Shown one piece after another: positions 25,722 to 37,034 of a stretch of DNA of 64,000 bases. Made by a program: the position numbers and the translations under genes. The notes beneath the pieces are model-generated. The model made no database searches. It had not been told where the DNA came from and saw only the letters and a list, made by a program, of their open reading frames with translations. Position 1 is the first letter of the stretch. Every line of letters starts with the position of its first letter. Origin of the DNA: Azadirachta indica (Eukaryota; Streptophyta; Magnoliopsida; Sapindales; Meliaceae); contig CM040450.1 of assembly GCA_022749755.1 (NCBI GenBank), positions 4,888,913 through 4,952,912 of the forward strand. The letters run 5' to 3'.

Positions 25722-26137
25722 TGATATCAAAAATTGCAATTTCTAATATCACAGTAAACATTGTGTATTTTTATTAAATTAGTAAAAGTCATCTCTACTC
25801 TTTTGTGCAAGCCCTATTATATATGTACAGTTTTCCTTCTTCTAATAGTATTATGAATCTTAATGAACTTGTAATGTATCTTATAAAATCCTAACTTTTC
25901 TTAAACTAAACTTCCTAAAATCAGTTTTCCTTATTTCACAAGGGTTGCCTCTGGTCGAATTCTTTTTATGGTGTATCCGAGCAGAATTCTTTTTGAACTG
26001 ACCTGATCGATGATCAGTTCATTGCCAGGAGTAACTAACCAAGTATTAGGTTTGCTCATCATGAAGCTTGCCACTCTCATGAGCCTAGCTCATCTTCTTA
26101 AGTATCGAGCCGTGGGCCTAGCTCATCTTCCTAAACA
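25722..26137. repeat. right LTR
   Basis: Begins TGATATCAAAAATTGC and ends TTCCTAAACA, and is the direct-repeat partner of 22269-22677. Read on the minus strand it has TATATATAATAGGGC followed about 50 bases later by AATAAAAATACAC, which would suit a promoter and poly(A) signal. Similar signals can also be found on the plus strand. Confidence 0.78.
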
Positions 26138-27282
26138 ATAGTAAAACATATACTATTATTATAATTTTTTATTATATTTTATGATTTTATTAAATGAACA
26201 AGATATTTATATTCCTAATATTATTGGATATTTTACGATTTTTATGAATGTTTAATTATAATTTTCTCGTAATATGAATTTAACATATATATATATATAC
26301 ACATTATTAGTTATGCTTAGTTAAGATTTATTATTTTAATAATTTTTTTATTATTTATCAATCACATGCATTAATTAATTATATGTTGTAAAAATATTGT
26401 TAGTGCCAGAAATCATTAAGAAAAAGGCATGGAAAAGAAATAAAATTTTAAAAATATTTTACAAATAAACTTAATATTTATATTTAGATAGTAAAAATAA
26501 AAAAAATATCATTTAAATATGATACAACTTTGAGCTAGTTTAAATTTTTTTTGCAAAAGTAGTGTGAGTTTCAAAAGTAATCTTTTATGTCTTTAACAAA
26601 ATTTATTTTTACAATGCTGTAGTTATAGAAATAAGAATAAAAATTAATTTTAGATAAGTGTTAGCTTAAAAATATAAAATTTGTAAAAATAATAAAAAAT
26701 AAAGGGTGTAAAAAAGTAATAAAAAATTAATAATTATTTTAATATTAACTTATAAGTTTTTACAATTTCAACATATATATTTGATATTATAATTACAAAT
26801 AAAAATTATTTTCCAAATTCACTTTTTAAAAATTACTTTTATCTTTTTTTTCAAAAAAAAATCCCAAACGGAATCTTATACCTATATTTACTTAGAAAAA
26901 AGTAGACATTATTTGACTTTTTTTTTTCCCTATTATAGGGCAATGAAAAATAATTAATTGCATTGGAAAAATTTGGGAAACACAATCAATAAAGGCCATA
27001 TATAATCATTTAAGATAATGATATTCCATTTTATTTTTTTATAATTAAAGATAATGATGCTTTCTTTTTTATATCATTAAAAAGAGTGACATATTTTTTT
27101 AATACAATTAAAAATAATAATGCTTGAATTGACAAATTTGATTGATATCAAAGGGTTACAAACAAAGCAATGAGCTAGATTATAGTTGAGGTTAACTAGT
27201 AAACACGAAATAATGAATCTAGTTAGAGGAATAATTCACGTCATCTTGTGTTAATTAGTATTAATAATTGATATAGTAATAA

Positions 27283-27285
27283 TAC

Positions 27286-27357
<72 letters not shown>
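27283..27357. repeat. compound microsatellite (ATCT)n-(TA)n
   Basis: About ten copies of ATCT are followed after a short TTTTAA spacer by about thirteen copies of TA. Confidence 0.9.
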
Positions 27358-27361
<4 letters not shown>

Positions 27362-28146
27362 GGTTTTTTATTTGGCTGCTTTGGGCAGTTGTGATTCATA
27401 TTGATTGTGCCCACTCCTGTTAGAAAAAGAGAATTTAAAGCGATTTTATTAAAAAAGAAAAAGAAAAATAGAAAATGAATTAAAAAATAAATACCGAATT
27501 ATTGATAGAGCGGGGATGATTACCTTCTTGTAAAAAAACTAATAACTTCTTAATTATAATTGTATTTTTAAGACTATTATGTTTTAGTTTAATTTTAAAA
27601 AAAATACAATAGTTAAAGTATTTATCTGTGTTTACTGAATAATTTAATTACTGTGCTCTCATCTTTATGGATGTTTCATTGTTTTTTTCTGTCTTTTTCT
27701 TCTAATTGTTGATATGTGCATTTTAAAATTTAAAAAAGAAAAAAAAAAGAAATTGGTAATATGTGTGATGTGCACTAAAGACATACAGCACTCCCCATAA
27801 ATATTCTAAAGTGTGAAATCAAATTTTTTATTGAATTATCGCATATCTACTCTTATTTTTGTTTTATTTTCATTGATATTTTCAGAATTGGAAATAATTA
27901 ATGAATTCACATAGCAGTTACTTTCCTTTTTGTTACTTGTTACGTCTTTAATTATTATAATTGAAGAGCATGCAGACCTGGATATGGTACATAACGTGCT
28001 ACATTGAATGCATATAAGACTTTATTTAACTTGATTTATTGAAACTGATAAGTTAATTCTTCTTCTCTACAAATAGATATTGACATAAAATTTTCCAGCT
28101 CCAACCATAATTTATATTTTAAAGAATTAAATTAGCTAACACCCAC

Positions 28147-28183
28147 ATAATAATAAATAATAATAATAATAATAATAATAATA
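28147..28183. repeat. (AAT)n microsatellite
   Basis: An uninterrupted run of about eleven AAT units, ending in TTTATATT. Confidence 0.85.
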
Positions 28184-28537
28184 ATTTATATTTAAGGTTT
28201 GTGGGAGTTAAGAGTTGCATATATAACTTTTTTTTAATAAAGCAGAGCTAGAAATGTTTGGTCTAAATCTAATTAAAGAATTAACTTAATTATTATTTGT
28301 TATAAATTATAATTTTTTTTAAAATATCAATCAGGTCAGTTTATGTATAATTTGAAATTTTAGAGTTACGTGTTGTTTTTTATTTTAATTTTTTTAATAT
28401 TATATATTATATATATAATTTATTGATATTAAATTAAAAATTTGTTCAAAAATAATTTGTATGATGACTTTTTTTTTTTTTTTTTATTAAAAGGAGCATG
28501 GATGATGAGTTTGGTTGTGAAGTAAATACAAAAGAGA

Positions 28538-28593
28538 AGAGAAGGTGATTGTGATTTGTTGATTGTGATTGTGATTGTGATTGTGATTGTGAT
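28538..28593 (+). repeat. (GTGATT)n hexanucleotide repeat
   Basis: About eight GTGATT units, with one irregular unit (GTGATTTGTT), lie directly before the 178-bp tandem duplication. Confidence 0.85.
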
Positions 28594-28599
28594 GAATTG

Positions 28600-28947
28600 A
28601 CGTAACGATATGACAATTCAATGAACCATTAAATTAGAGGGCTATTGTTATTAAAGCCACCATTGTTGGTAAAAAAGTTGCAAGTCGCTCACTGGGGGCC
28701 AGTGGTTATTGTTTAAAATTTTTATTTGTTAATAAGTAATTAATATACATAATACAATACCAAATATTACATCATTAACGTAACGATATGACAATTCAAT
28801 GAACCATTAAATTAGAGGGCTATTGTTATTAAAGCCACCTAAAGAAGTTACAAGTCGCTGACTACGAGCCCGTGGTTATTGTCTAAAATTTTTATTTGTT
28901 AATAAGTAATTAATATACATAATACAATACCAAATATTACACCATTA
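28600..28947 (+). repeat. 178-bp tandem duplication
   Basis: Copy 1 (28600-28777) and copy 2 (28778-28947) both begin ACGTAACGATATGACAATTC. They are nearly identical for about 65 bases, differ in a short middle part with a small deletion in copy 2, and match again in TTTTTATTTGTTAATAAGTA. The copies are directly adjacent. Confidence 0.9.
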
Positions 28948-30941
28948 AGTTTTAAGTTAATAATAATAAATCATAAAATAACATAATATCTAATATTTTG
29001 CAACCCAAATGTATGATATCGTATTAAATTTAATCCAATCCACTTATTTTAATACAATTCAATATGTACTATCAAATAAACCCTAAACATCAACATGTTT
29101 CTAATCCAAATTGAGTCAATAGATTATTTGTATAATCAGTTAATTATTGTAATAGAAATATTCTTTGATTTTGATAAAATAACAAAATAAAATAAAATTT
29201 TTTGAATTTATGTTAGTCCCTAAATAAATTTTACATTAAAATGCTAAAATATATTTAGATAAATTGATATAGTAAAATGCTTTAACTCTCTCTCTCTCTC
29301 TTTTTTATGTTATTAAAATAATTTAATATATATTAATCATAAAAAAATTTTAGATAAAACATGCATAATATTCTATTTAATATATTTCTAATCAATAGCT
29401 CATTTTCATAATCATTTAATTAGTGTAATAATTGTTTTTTTTTTTAATCTTAGCTTAGATGGCATTATTATTACATTTAGGAAAAAAAGTGTTGAATATT
29501 TAAAATATAACTAACTATACATTCCAGTCCTAATAATTTAAAACTTATTTATTTAATTCCTATTTAATGTTGGCGATCACGTGCTTAAAATAGGTCATTG
29601 TAGTAATATATTAGAATTTCAAGTTTTTTAATTTATACTATAATATAGTTAATTTCGAAAAATGAGTGAGATAAAGATATTGATACTTTTTTGTTTACTA
29701 CAATCTATTTAATAAATTGGAAGTAGACTGAATAATTTTTAAAATATACATTAGACTATGTTTTAAATTTTAGGTATATGCATTGTTGTTAAATTAATAT
29801 TTATTTATTAAAACTAATCAATAATTTAAAATATTATAAATTAATGTGACTGTGTTATATTGTAGTCACACATTTTAGAATTTTGTAAAGGCAAAAAAAA
29901 TCGTAAAAGTAATATATGTACACGCGCTGCGCACACACATACGAACAATTCGCAGCAGTTATTGTATCTTATTATCTTTTATATTTGTTTTGTACATGAA
30001 ATTTGTATTGGCTATTCACTGTGAGAACAAAGTTAAGGCTTGTGTTAGTGACTGCTTGGGCTTGTGTTGTAGTATGCTCAATATCATAAATTTTATACAA
30101 GTAAAAAATAAATATAAAAGTTAAAAAAAAATTTATATAAAAATATATGATAGTAATATAATTATTGCTGGATTTTGAAAAAGCTTTGTTGTACACAGTA
30201 ATTTTCTAATATAAGCCAAGACACTACCTAAGAAGCATCAAGGACACAATTCAAAAGGAATAAGAATGACAAGTGTAAAATTAAAAGATTCTGTATTGTA
30301 GTCACTCGGCCAAATAAAATTAAAACATTCTGTATTGTAAGGGAAGGTTAAACTTCAAAGCCTTGCTGCTTACTTATTTTTTAGTTTTGGAAATTAATAT
30401 CTATTATATACGTAGAATTCACTGTATTTAAGTATGTAATTATTCTGATTGTATTATATATAATCTTATCACAAATTTTCAGTATAATTTTAATATAATA
30501 TTGATAGTTTGTAAATGTTATATTAAAAAAAAAAATTTGTATTGTACCAACATGTTAATTAATAGTTACCAATAATGTATTGCAAATTGGAAGTTAAATT
30601 AAGAAGTGCAGTGGATATAAATAAAGGAATATAACAAAGGCGTCACATGCGAATAAATAGTTAATTGACTTATTTAGCCTTGGAATTTTGATGTAATAAT
30701 AATGACACGACCAAAAATCTTTACTGGCCAACGCATTGCATGTGGGTGCGTTACTGTAGTCCCGATAACGAATAATTATATTATATTATATTATATTATA
30801 TTATATTAGCCAACACTTAACTAATTTTGATGGGAATCATGTGCTACGTATTAATTAGTCTATTTCAAATATTTGTACTGACTCGTCAACTTTATGCAAT
30901 TTTGTTGATATTAAGGCATGTGTTTTATTAAGTATTAAAGT

Positions 30942-31013
30942 GGGTCCATAGCTCAGTGGTAGAGCATTTGACTGCAGATCAAGAGGTCACCGGTTCGAAC
31001 CCGGTTGGGCCCT
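30942..31013 (+). tRNA. tRNA-Cys (GCA)
   Basis: A 72-nt cloverleaf. The acceptor stem GGGTCCA pairs with TGGGCCC (one G-U pair) and U is the discriminator. The D arm holds TAGCTCAGTGGTAGAGCA with the A box. The anticodon arm TTTGA-CTGCAGA-TCAAG gives anticodon GCA. The variable loop is short, and the T arm CCGGTTCGAACCCGG carries the B box GGTTCGAACC. There is no intron. CCA is not encoded, as expected for a nuclear gene. A TTTT run at 31029-31032 serves as Pol III terminator. Confidence 0.97.
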
Positions 31014-32344
31014 ACTTTAGAATCTTACTTTTGTATAAATTTAAACGCGAAAAAGAAATAAAAAATTTCTTTTTTTTTCTTTTGTCACGATGAGATTGAG
31101 TTAACTTAAATAATGTAAATTTAAAATTTTTTCAAATTTTATAAAAAATAAATATGTTAAATTATATTATTTACTATAAAAATAATTTATCTTTTATATT
31201 TTATCATATAATAAAAAATTAAATAAGTACTTATAAAATTAAACACGAAAAATAGATGAAAATTTCTTTTACTTTCATATTATGATAAGAATAATTCAGC
31301 TTAGATCATTGGGAATAATTTTTTGTCACATGTTTTAAATTTTAAAAATTTTATGAAATAAATATTAAATTACGCAATTTATAATTAAAAAGGATTTACC
31401 CTTTAATATTTTAATATGCAGTCAATAATTAAACCAAAAAAAAATGTTATTTATTTTATATGATACCATAGTGTTGGTAAACATATGTACTCATATATCA
31501 TTTATAGAAATTAATGAGTGCCTTTTTTGATAAGTTACATTTTTTGATAAGTATAAAAGTCATAGTATCATTTGATCAAAGAAATATAATTGTATTAGTA
31601 AATAAAATAAAATTTGTGAGTTCAAAGTTTTGCTGTAAATCATTGTCGATCTGTTTTTTGAAAAAAAATAAATACTATAATCATTCTTGATATTTGATTG
31701 AAAGTTTTTTTATAATAATTTTTTATTGGGCATTTTTTATATAAAGAGCTTATGATTTTATTTGTTTTTTAGTTTGCGAAGAAATTGTTAAATATCAAAG
31801 AAATATTGTTCATGCATAAACAATTCATTTAATAAGACACCTAAAAGTTAACAATTACCTATCACAATGAATTATATTTGTATCAATTTATTAGTGAATA
31901 TGAGTTAAAAGATGTTCATTACATTCACATTATCTTAACAAAAACATATTCACATCTAATATGTTTATATAAAATACAATTAATGAAAATTTTAAAATAT
32001 TTGAGTGATTGGAAGACAATATAGCGTTAAGTTGACGACGTTGTTAAACATGTATTCCTTAAGAAGTCAACATTAGGTAGAAAGTTTGTGAGAAAATTGT
32101 ACAGGTTGACTGATTCAAAATGTTTTGATTTCGTTAATCTATGTATGAAGTTATTATTTATTGGTGTTACAACCAATGGCATTTATGTTAATGCCGTGTA
32201 TCTATCTGTCTACTCAACCATAGTTAAGGCTTTTACTGTGGATATTTATTATGCAACTGCTAAAAGTACTCAATAAATTATTTTCCATTAGTGTGTAATT
32301 AAGAAATTGACACAGCAAGTCAGCGGCGGGGATTTTAAGGAAGG

Positions 32345-32396
<52 letters not shown>

Positions 32397-32815
32397 GAAA
32401 TCAAGGCTTTTTGGCGCCGCCCTGTGCGCTGTATTTTCAAAACTTTTAGGCAGTTCAGCTTGAGAAGACTTAAGCCTTTGTTTTGAGGCAGGGATGAGAA
32501 TAGTGCGGCGGTGGGGTGCGAGGCCTTTTCTGTTCTTCGTTTTCTTTTAATTTTAAGCCTTAGTTGTCTGTCCTATTTTTTAATAAAATTTAATGATACA
32601 GGAAGAAAAAAATTCTTATACGAAGAACATATTTTCTATCCTTAATTATATTTTTTCATATTTATATTTATTTTATTAAATATTAATTAAAAATATTATT
32701 AAAATCTTATAATATTATTTATATATAATAATTATATTAAAAATATAAATTTAACTACTTCGTAAAATAAAAAATTATGAATCATAAATAATATTTTTAA
32801 TTAAGTATTATTTGC
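31014..32815. other. AT-rich intergenic DNA
   Basis: No gene supported. A (AT)n-(GT)n microsatellite lies at about 32350-32396. The stretch 32400-32530 is GC-richer but has no recognisable reading frame. Confidence 0.5.
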
Positions 32816-32827
32816 ACATACATATTT

Positions 32828-33625
32828 TTATTTAAAAAATAATATATTATAATCACCGGTGGAGCACCTTAAGAACTTAGGGCAGCGTACAAAATTTTTA
32901 AATATTTTATTATAATATTTTTATTTCAGTGTTATATTTTAAATTTATATGTAATTTAACATTTATATTTTCAAAAATTATCAATTTATCCTTTAGTTTA
33001 TTTATAATTTTTTAAAATATTACCTCATTAATTTTTCTTTTCAATAATTTTGGCCCTTAATTATTTAATTCTATTTTCATCTTCATTATCATATTTTATT
33101 ATACATATATAAGTGGATAGCATAAAAGGTGTTAAACTATTCTTCACCTTATTAATGATATAAAGATTAATTTCTCTCAATTATCTATCTTACTCTCCAT
33201 GATACATATATTTTCATTTAAAAAATAATATATTATAATTAAGAATGGAGCGCCTTAAAGACTTGAGGGGCCTCGATCTCCTAGGCGCTAAAATTTTTAA
33301 ATTTTTTATTATAATATTTTTATCTTAATCTCATATCTTATATGCAATTTAACACTTATATTTTAAAAAATTATCAATTTATCCCTTAGTTTATTTATTA
33401 TTTTTAACATATTACTTAATTAACTTTATTTTTCAATCATCTTGACCCCTCAAAAATTTTGGCAACCTTCCCCTAATTATTTAGTTTTGACTCTACCTTG
33501 ATTATAATATTTTACTATATAAATATAAAGAATGAGTCGCAGATAAGGTGAAAAATACTAAATCGTTTTTAACCCTATTAACAATACGAGAATTAATCTA
33601 TTTTCATTCTTCATACCATTCTTCA
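32828..33625. repeat. tandem pair of about 386-bp repeats
   Basis: The segment with TTTAAAAAATAATATATTAT starts near 32831 and again near 33217, a period of 386 bp. Each copy continues into GGAGC(A/G)CCTTAA, then ACTT(A/G)GGG, a long AT-rich part containing TTATCAATTTATCC, then TTTTGGCCC or TTGACCCC. Identity is moderate (about 75-80 percent by eye), so the duplication is old, or two related elements inserted side by side. Confidence 0.7.
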
Positions 33626-34808
33626 TCATATCTTCACAATTTTATTTCATTTGAAATAAATCTCCCTGGGCCTCAAATTCAAGGGAAAATTTTTATCATT
33701 ACTTTGAGATTTAAGTGATTTGATTTTGAAATTATATTTGTCCAGGCATCAAGTATTAAATGTAAGATTTTTTTCTAAAAAATATTAGCGATTTTTTAAA
33801 AAATTTACGGTTTCCAAACGAGGCCTTAGCTTGACGCTTGTGTATTTATTACGTGGGAAGTTTGATTTTTTTTTTTTAAAAGACTCTTCAAAGCATATAT
33901 AATTTTGTTACAAGTTCTTCATCCACACGAAATGGGTTGCCCTGTGTTTTTGACTCTTGCGTGTTCTGCACGTGATTCATATGCACCAACCGAGTCTGAG
34001 ATTGGAATAGCAATAAAGATTGTGCTTCTACTTTCTGCTGAGGAGGCTCCTTTAATCTTTAAACGTACAAGGCCAAAGGTGCTTTTCTTTTAACGGCGTG
34101 TTGTAAAGAGGAAAATACTGCTAATACGAATACGACGGTGCTTTAACCAAATTATCATGGTTGGTCTTCCATTGTGCATTTATTTTCTTTATCCATCACT
34201 TAAAGTATTTTAATATAGAAAAATTAGAATTGATGTAATGAAAAATATTTCTTAAATTAATACAGAGAACGATTTAGTTAAAATTTATTTATTTGTTTAT
34301 TTATTATCTCATAACGAAATTACAATTTTAAAAAAATTTAATAAATTAAGTGTTATTACACAAAATGCGGATGAAAAATTATCCCATTTAATAATTATAT
34401 CGATCATTCATTCGCATTGCGGTCTAACGAGAAGGGTGATATGTGGGCTAGCGGTAGCGGGCTTGGAATCCACTGGACTGGAGCATTGAATCAACAGCAA
34501 GCTTAGTGGAAAGTTTTAGTGGTGAAGCCCTAAATGTTGGGCGTCGCTTTGCCAACGAACCTCACGAGCGCTCTGTTTTTCTAGGGTCCATGGGCTTTAA
34601 AAGCAGTAAAAATAAAGTGCGGACCTAAGATGTTGGACCTCATAATCGCCTCCTTTTAAACAGACTGCACAGTATGTGTTTGTTGTTGTCGTCTTGTCGA
34701 CGTACCAAACTATTTTGTTTTTTTTTTTTTTTGAAGAGTGAGGCACCAAACTATTTGATAAGCTTTTCAACGGCACAGATTTCTGACTTGAATTCTATTG
34801 CCATTTTA

Positions 34809-34841
<33 letters not shown>

Positions 34842-36175
34842 TTTGCCAGGTAACCATTGAATTCCAATAATTTTGTTTTTTCAAATTGTGAAACAGATAT
34901 CAATTAAGATAATTAATTTAAATTTTATTAATTCGAAAATAATTTTAAAATATCACATAATTCTTTTAACAAAATATTAAAACTGCAATAACTAATTTTC
35001 CTGCCTTTGATTTAAAATAAAGGGTTATTTCCACAAACCAACCCTATGATTTCTGAAAATAACGCATAGATAAAAGACTTGTAAAAATTCAAAAAAACAT
35101 CTCCTAATACAATAATTTTGTTACATGAGTTGACGAACTCAAAATATTAAAAAGTCTAAAATACCTTTTAATTCACTTTTTTTTAGTATACCAACAAGTC
35201 ATTTAAAATACTTTACAACATTTGTCATTTTTATAGAAAAGTTCTTTGAATAAAAAATTAATATTTTTTATTAAAATAGAAAAGTTTTAGAATCAACTAC
35301 AAAACAAAATGCTGATAATATTTTTTTTCTTCGTCATAAACCTTACCTATAATATTTTTATATTATAATGTTTATATTTTATGTGCTGGTTTTAAGTCTT
35401 AAGTGCCTTCACTTATGAGTTTTTTTTTTTTCTTGTTTTGTCTTCCTATAGCTCTACCGAAGATTGTTCAACTATTTTCCACATTAACTCATACATAACA
35501 AAACCCAAAATACACATATCATCATATTATTTTTAGCTCCTATATCCCCTGAATCAAAACCATCAATCTTGCAAAGAACAAAAAATAAAACAATGTTTCA
35601 CATCGATTTAAAAAACTTCATTAATAGAAGAATAGGTTTTGCAATGCTTGAACCCATTAGTTTCATTGTATTATTCTTTTATGTTAATAATCAAACATGA
35701 CTTTTTTAATCTTTAAATCTCTAATTAGAACAAACTCAATCTACAGTTCAAGAAATTACCTCATGCTCATCACAAATACATAGTCTTTGTTCATTAGTAG
35801 CTATAATTTCTTCAAACAACTATCGAGGTTTCTAGTTTAAAGAAATTATTACTTGAAAATAATGAATTGACTTCTCTCTCTAAACATATATGAGTAAGTC
35901 TTTGATTGGCACCAATTTTTCTCTCCCCTGATTTATAATTGTTGCATTTGACGAAGGCAGGGTTAGAAATTTCCCTTTCTACAAAATTGATAGATTATCA
36001 AATATAACACTTTGTACACTTATTTTCAGGTTAGAGTTGCTCAATTTGGTAGAGATCAAAGGTAGAAAGCCATTCTTCATCTACTATGTATGTTAGAAAT
36101 ACTAAAGTGAGAGAAATAAAGAGAAAAAGTGAGAAATAACAATATTTGTGGGTAAGAGATGTGAAGATATTGTGT
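33626..36175. other. AT-rich intergenic DNA
   Basis: No gene supported. A pure poly-T run of about 30 bases lies at 34810-34840. A GC-richer patch at 34400-34640 has no recognisable frame. Confidence 0.5.
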
Positions 36176-36184
36176 TTTATTAAG
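36176..36184 (+). repeat. 9-bp target-site duplication, left copy
   Basis: TTTATTAAG, identical to 41531-41539 on the other side of the MULE. Confidence 0.9.
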
Positions 36185-36295
36185 GGGATAATGACAGTGG
36201 GATACCCTTTTTTAAAAATAATTGTCAAGTAGGTATCCAAATTAAAAATATTTGACAGTAACATATCTTTTCTTAAAATTTTCCATTCCCGTTAA
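36185..36295 (+). repeat. MULE left terminal inverted repeat
   Basis: Inverted match to 41420-41530, about 75 percent by eye. Shared words include ACAGTGGG, ATACCC/TATCCC, TTTTTAAAAATAAT and AACATA. Confidence 0.88.
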
Positions 36296-37034
36296 TCTCG
36301 TGAAAGACAAGAGAGTATTTTTATATGGCTTTTGAAGTAAATAAAAAAATCAAAGAAATTATGAAACGTATATCAGTAGACAAAGTCAAATTGGTGTCAG
36401 CTGTAAAAGATCTGAGCCGTTAAAGTTATAAGATGAAACACAATTGTCCATATAGTAATGAACAAAGCAACCTTTCATGTCTGTCGCACCAAAAACCCAA
36501 GAAACTCAAAACCAGCTGATACTAATACCCATTTTAACCCTAAAATTGTGTTTCATTTTCACAACCACTAATCGAAATCGAGAAATTAGAGTAAAAGTTG
36601 TCAAGAAATTCTATTTTTGGTGTACACTTATGTATTGTGAGATATTGTGGCTTTTAACATGCATTTGTCTCGTAAATGTGTGTTTCAATTGTATTTAAGT
36701 AATCGTTGCTGTTGAATATGGGTTTAGTACTCGTTTTTGAATGTGGAATTGTTTCGTTGGTTTTTTTGGTCTGTGTCCAATGTAAACCTACCTTTTTTCT
36801 TTTTCAATTTTGAGATAATGTTTTCTTGAACATGTATGTGTTGTTGAATTTGGTGAAGTCCCTGATTTACGATTTGTGCAAAAATACATGTGTTGTTGAT
36901 TTGGATAATTTGATGTATCAAAATATGCAAATATTTGGTTTGTGATATATTGCAATTTTCTACATGTTGTATATAACAATACAATTTGTCGTTACATGTT
37001 GTTGTAATATTTTGGTGGGGATTGCATTGAACAT

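Larger units (their letters stand above)
22269..26137. mobile_element. degenerate LTR retrotransposon, non-autonomous
   Basis: Two direct repeats of about 410 bp (22269-22677 and 25722-26137), each beginning TGATA and ending CA, flank about 3.0 kb. They are clearly diverged by many substitutions and small indels, so the element is old. The interior has a decayed gag-like region on the plus strand (about 23850-24640) and coding-like, coiled-coil-rich frames on the minus strand (25678-25307, 25176-24964). No reverse transcriptase, integrase or protease was seen, so it looks like a non-autonomous or LARD-type element. LTR polarity is ambiguous. A G-rich purine-like tract (AAAATTTGGGGGCT on the minus strand) adjoins the left repeat and suggests minus, while the gag-like frame is plus. 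No target-site duplication was found. Confidence 0.78.
26138..30941. other. AT-rich, gene-free repeat region
   Basis: No ORF of recognisable composition. The region holds microsatellites at 27283-27357, 28147-28183 and 28538-28593, a 178-bp tandem duplication at 28600-28947, and a (TTATA)n run at about 30778-30807. Confidence 0.55.

Noticed and set aside
22260..26145. Target-site duplication around the LTR element
   Set aside because: The five bases on each side (TTTAT and ATAGT) do not match, so none is claimed.
27283..28593. Regularly spaced repeats considered as a CRISPR-like array
   Set aside because: They are simple microsatellites without spacers, in a eukaryotic nuclear genome.
35025..35160. 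Possible transposon terminus (AAAGGGTTATTTCCACAAACC)
   Set aside because: Resembles MULE TIR ends, but no inverted partner or target duplication was found in the window.
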